Part shown: positions 12,055-13,899 of the stretch, one piece after another
How the letters are laid out: every line of letters starts with the position of its first letter
Position numbering within the stretch: the first letter of the stretch is position 1
NCBI GenBank assembly: GCA_964441235.1
Contig: CAYTUQ010000073.1
Location: 1-13,899 of the forward strand
Length of the DNA stretch: 13,899 nucleotides
Source: BS750m-G69 sp964441235
GTDB lineage: Bacteria; Fidelibacterota; UBA2242
Direction: 5' to 3'
The notes under the pieces: generated by a model
What the model was told of the DNA's origin: nothing
Database searches by the model: none
What the model saw: only the letters and a program-made list of their open reading frames with translations
Made by a program: the position numbers and the translations under genes

Positions 12055-12250
12055 TTACAGATTGCTTGAATCGGTCATATCGCCGTAGTGGAGTAAAATG
12101 GAGAATGGAAAATGGAAAATGGAGAGTGAATAATGAATATTGCAGGAACATTTTGATGTTTTTATTGTGAGGGTCTTTTTATAGATGATCAATCCGTTTT
12201 GTGTTGAATGTTGATGCTCGGCGGATTATGCCGTGAACCTCGTAGTCTTT
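12055..12250 (-). pseudogene. gmd: gmd remnant (residues ~25-70) with stop and insertion
   Basis: The minus strand reads KDYEVHGIIRRASTFNTKRI, then DHL-stop-KDPHNKNIKMFL, then ~48 bp of TTCATTATTCAC/CATTTTCCATT simple sequence, and resumes LHYGDMTDSSNL-stop. Removing the simple-sequence block restores KMFLHYGDMTDSSNL, as in the remnant at 3257-3316 and in Gmd generally. So a low-complexity block inserted into gmd, and the piece also carries TAA where Tyr (DHLYKDPH) is expected. It shares its 5' boundary with the remnant at 7622-7717, so both derive from the same duplicated piece. Confidence 0.78.
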
Positions 12251-12320
12251 TTTATATATTTGTCCGCTAATTACGCCAATTCACGCAAATTATTTTATTA
12301 TGTATTTTTAGTTTAATTCG

Positions 12321-12345
12321 CCTGCCTGTGCGAGCACGCAGACAG
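12321..12345. repeat. 25-bp GC-rich palindrome inserted in the GxxExxY tail
   Basis: CCTGCCTGTGCG and CGCAGACAG arms. The empty-site equivalent at 9592-9610 reads ..TTTCACGAATTAA.., while this copy reads ..TTTCAC, 25 bp, CGAATTAA... It is therefore a precise insertion. Confidence 0.75.
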
Positions 12346-12701
12346 GTGAAATTCGTGGACCATTCTCTTATAAATTAGACTTTTTTCTCCAAAATTGACT
12401 AGAATACCGAGTTTATATCCGGTTGCTTTTAAATAGTTCAATATCTGAGATTCATGTTCAGACGTTAATTGAGACAACGCTTTTAGTTCGACAATTATTT
12501 TATCATAACAGATAAAATCGGCGATATATTTCTTTTCAAGTTCAATATCTTTATAAACGATAGATAAAACTTTTTCTTTTTCAAAGGGAATATGTTGTTT
12601 TTTAAACTCAATTGATAATGCTTCCTGATACACAGGTTCAAGAAAACCGCATCCAAGTGTTTTGTGGACCTCCATGCAAGCGCCGATGATTCGGTAACTT
12701 T

Positions 12702-12724
12702 TCCCGAAGGGATCACTTCGTTGA
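12702..12724. repeat. 23-nt palindromic insertion causing the frameshift
   Basis: Plus-strand core CGAAGGGATCACTTCG folds on itself. It lies exactly between IYKE and SYRIIGA of the GxxExxY protein. The vocabulary is shared with the GC-rich mosaics at 9118 and 10823. Confidence 0.65.
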
Positions 12725-12790
12725 CTTCTTTGTAAATCAGATCAACCACCACTAATTAAACGGAATATTTTTGTCCACTAATTGCACCCC

Positions 12791-12817
12791 GCCTGCCAGA
12801 GAGAAACGGCGGGCAGG
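12791..12817. repeat. GC-rich hairpin of the GCCTGCC family
   Basis: GCCTGCC pairs with GGCGGGCAGG across AGAGAGAAAC, in the shared upstream region of the GxxExxY unit. Confidence 0.55.
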
Positions 12818-12855
12818 GAATTTACACTAATTTTTTTTTATTTCCTGTCCACTAA

Positions 12856-13025
12856 TTATCCGTCAGTTGCCGGATGGTCAATGCTCCCATCCTTTTCCAG
12901 GGTCTGGATGGTCAACAACAACTCCATTGCGACATCCCGCCTGTCTGCCGAAGCGTCAGCACAGGCAGGCCAGATAAGCATTCCATCTGTACCTTTACAA
13001 ACATGGTTTTCAAAATGCGAGATAA
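12856..13025 (-). pseudogene. Unidentified coding remnant with an in-frame palindrome
   Basis: An open minus-strand frame reads FISHFENHVCKGTDGMLIWP, then ACADASADRR (encoded by the hairpin at 12939-12970), then DVAMELLLTIQTLEKDGSID HPATDG and TAA. The part outside the hairpin has coding character (amphipathic helix AMELLLTIQTLEKD), and the hairpin sits between two plausible halves. I do not recognise the family. The frame extends upstream through the end of the antitoxin gene to a stop, so its own start is unknown. Confidence 0.4.
12939..12970. repeat. 32-bp GC-rich palindrome
   Basis: GCCTGTCTGCCG..and..CAGCACAGGCAGGC arms, closely related to 12321-12345 (CCTGCCTGTGCG../..CGCAGACAG). It lies within the coding remnant at 12856-13025 without creating a stop there. 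Confidence 0.65.
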
Positions 13026-13028
13026 AAG

Positions 13029-13208
13029 TTAGTTTGCTGCACTGCCAGTTTGATGTACTTTATACTTTGGCTGCAAAGATTTAATAGTATGTCCGCAATT
13101 TTTTTCTTTTTCTTTTAAATCTTTACATATTTTATGAATATCATAATTAAATTTTTCAGAATGCTTTCTTCTCGCTTCTCTTACTTCTTTTACAATTGGG
13201 TCTATCAT
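13029..13208 (-). CDS. Small antitoxin-like partner of the PIN toxin
   Basis: 59 aa, MIDPIVKEVREARRKHSEKF then NYDIHKICKDLKEKEKN and a short tail. The start MIDPIVxEVRxAR..xHxxxFNYDxxxICxDLxxK is a recurrent partner encoded directly downstream of PIN proteins starting MK.SVYIETSVISY in many environmental bacteria. Its ATG lies 3 bp after the PIN stop, with AGGAG 8 nt upstream inside the PIN gene, so the two are co-translated. The charged single helix is the likely PIN-binding part. The last ~12 residues (KYKVHQTGSAAN) look unlike the family and overlap another coding remnant, so the natural C-terminus may have been replaced. Confidence 0.75.
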   Translation of the reverse strand: MIDPIVKEVREARRKHSEKFNYDIHKICKDLKEKEKNCGHTIKSLQPKYKVHQTGSAAN

Positions 13209-13211
13209 TTT

Positions 13212-13685
13212 TTATTCTCCTAATAATTCTTCTGGTGAACAAATTGTTGGACAAATATATCCTTGATTTTCTACAACGGATATTATCTTTGATTTCATTT
13301 GAGCATTATTTATATGAGAAAAATTCCAGGTTAAAAGATAATCAATTCCATTTACTGATGCTATAGCAATATGCAAAGCATCTTCTGGACTTGTTTTAGG
13401 AATTGCGCCTTCTTTTAAAAGGACTTCGGATAAATATTCTGATTTATCATTAATTGTTAAAATGGGTATTCCCTTAATTGCATTTAATCTCTCTTGAACT
13501 GCTAAAGTGTCCCCATCTTTTGCTTCCTGGATTACCAAGACAGATATATATCTATAAAATTCTTTTTCAATCTTTACCCAATTTTCTCTGGTTATTTCCT
13601 GACGACCAGCAATTATTATATCACGGTTTGGACGAGAAGTATAATAACTTATGACGCTTGTTTCAATATAAACAGATTCTTTCAT
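13212..13685 (-). CDS. PIN-domain toxin (VapC-like RNase)
   Basis: 157 aa, complete. It starts MKESVYIETSVISYYTSRPN, with E8 where many VapC proteins have the first catalytic Asp, as is usual in this subfamily. VIQEAKDGD (E54) is the second acidic site. TSPEDALHIAIA (D102) is the third, followed by DYLLTWNFSHINNA, the (L/T)WN(F/C)xH(I/L)xNA motif of this subfamily. Expected to be a Mg-dependent endoribonuclease counteracted by the 59-aa protein just downstream. ATG 13685 overlaps a small antitoxin-like frame upstream. No mutations in the active-site pattern are visible. Confidence 0.88.
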   Translation of the reverse strand: MKESVYIETSVISYYTSRPNRDIIIAGRQEITRENWVKIEKEFYRYISVLVIQEAKDGDTLAVQERLNAIKGIPILTINDKSEYLSEVLLKEGAIPKTSPEDALHIAIASVNGIDYLLTWNFSHINNAQMKSKIISVVENQGYICPTICSPEELLGE

Positions 13686-13767
13686 TATTTTGTCTTTCTA
13701 TATCTTTAGTGCAGTTAACGGTTTCTAAAATCTGCTCTGGCACTGATATTGTCAAATCTTTTTTCAT
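13663..13767 (-). CDS. Possible short antitoxin fragment upstream of the PIN gene
   Basis: A 34-codon frame MKKDLTISVPEQILETVNCT.., stop TGA, overlaps the PIN start by 23 nt. The first 17 residues look like the beta strand plus helix start of a ribbon-helix-helix antitoxin, but it is too short to be complete. An alternative frame (MIEYEKRFDN..) begins 10 bp upstream. It may be a truncated antitoxin or chance. Confidence 0.3.
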   Translation of the reverse strand: MKKDLTISVPEQILETVNCTKDIERQNNERICLY

Positions 13768-13899
13768 ATTCAATCATGTCCTTATTCTAAAATATCTTAA
13801 CACTCCATACATAATGATTATAAGTCTTTTCTACTCCCTTATATAAACTAGTATAGCGTTCCATGTTTTTATTTGCAGTAATAGTTAGCAATATTTATA
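13768..13899. other. AT-rich end of the window
   Basis: No gene, repeat or signal could be supported here. Confidence 0.4.

Larger units (their letters stand above)
12313..12752 (-). pseudogene. GxxExxY protein, frame broken by a 23-nt palindromic insertion
   Basis: N-terminal MVVDLIYKE (GTG 12752) and the rest from SYRIIGACMEVHKTLGCGFLEPVYQEALSI onwards lie in different frames. The GxxExxY motif is G10-FL-E13-PV-Y16 counted from ATG 12675, followed by YIADFICYDKIIVELKAL (PD-(D/E)XK-like D...ELK) and GYKLGILVNFGEKSLIYKRM. Removing 12702-12724 joins IYKE to (K/E)SYRIIGAC and gives 138 aa. A second, in-frame 25-bp palindrome (12321-12345) changes the tail from EFHELN to EFHLSACSHRQAN. From ATG 12675 a 120-aa product lacking the first ~18 residues could still be made. 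The family's function is unknown; it is typically multicopy in uncultured bacteria. Confidence 0.82.

Noticed and set aside
12782..13084. Plus-strand frame of 100 codons
   Set aside because: It spans GxxExxY flank, a palindrome and the end of the PIN antitoxin gene; the coding character is on the minus strand.

Overview
The window looks like bacterial chromosome from an AT-rich, probably uncultivated lineage. Gene starts, Shine-Dalgarno sites and stops fit the ordinary bacterial code, but nothing in it fixes the phylum. Essentially every coding region and every recognisable gene remnant lies on the minus strand. The overall picture is an accessory region or 'gene graveyard': small toxin-antitoxin-type modules and Schlafen/AlbA_2 regulators, mixed with broken pieces of a nucleotide-sugar (GDP-mannose to GDP-fucose) gene cluster and shredded by short palindromic insertion elements.

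Region by region, left to right. 1-430: remnant of a GxxExxY gene plus short palindromes. 605-2016: intact AlbA_2/ATPase-fold/winged-helix protein. 2019-3015: GDP-L-fucose synthase (fcl) gene, complete except for a 63-bp palindromic insertion with a 4-bp target duplication. 3054-3212: 46-bp tandem repeats upstream of fcl. 3257-3576: remnants of gmd and of a second fcl-type gene. 3640-5028: second AlbA_2 gene with an early nonsense codon. 5162-6126: fcl tails and a four-helix-bundle (23S rRNA IVS-like) gene split by a 96-bp element. 6288-7433: STAND-like/ATPase_2 AAA protein whose start overlaps the end of a truncated oxidoreductase gene (7430-7603), next to another gmd remnant. 7785-8241: second four-helix-bundle gene, split by a 99-bp element. 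8388-9110: palindromic elements, then a RelE/ParE-type toxin with its 65-aa antitoxin. 9118-9970: mosaic non-coding DNA with tails of two more GxxExxY genes. 9974-10692: MntA/HepT (nucleotidyltransferase/HEPN) pair, visibly richer in G+C. 11009-11520: DUF2283 protein and an upstream toxin-like gene broken by one TGA. 12055-12752: gmd remnant and a nearly complete GxxExxY gene broken by a 23-nt insertion. 12856-13767: unidentified coding remnant, then a PIN toxin with a short downstream antitoxin and a possible upstream antitoxin fragment.

The strongest unifying signal is a family of short non-autonomous palindromic elements with termini of the form CCCnGTnnAATA...TATTnnACnGGG. They are mostly 60-63 bp, with 39-bp and 96-99-bp forms. 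Several sit inside genes whose reading frame is restored when the element plus 4 bp is removed. A second layer of smaller GC-rich palindromes (22-32 bp) is inserted in the GxxExxY gene and another coding remnant. Together these explain most of the broken genes here. Identities and percentages given are by eye; no database search was possible.
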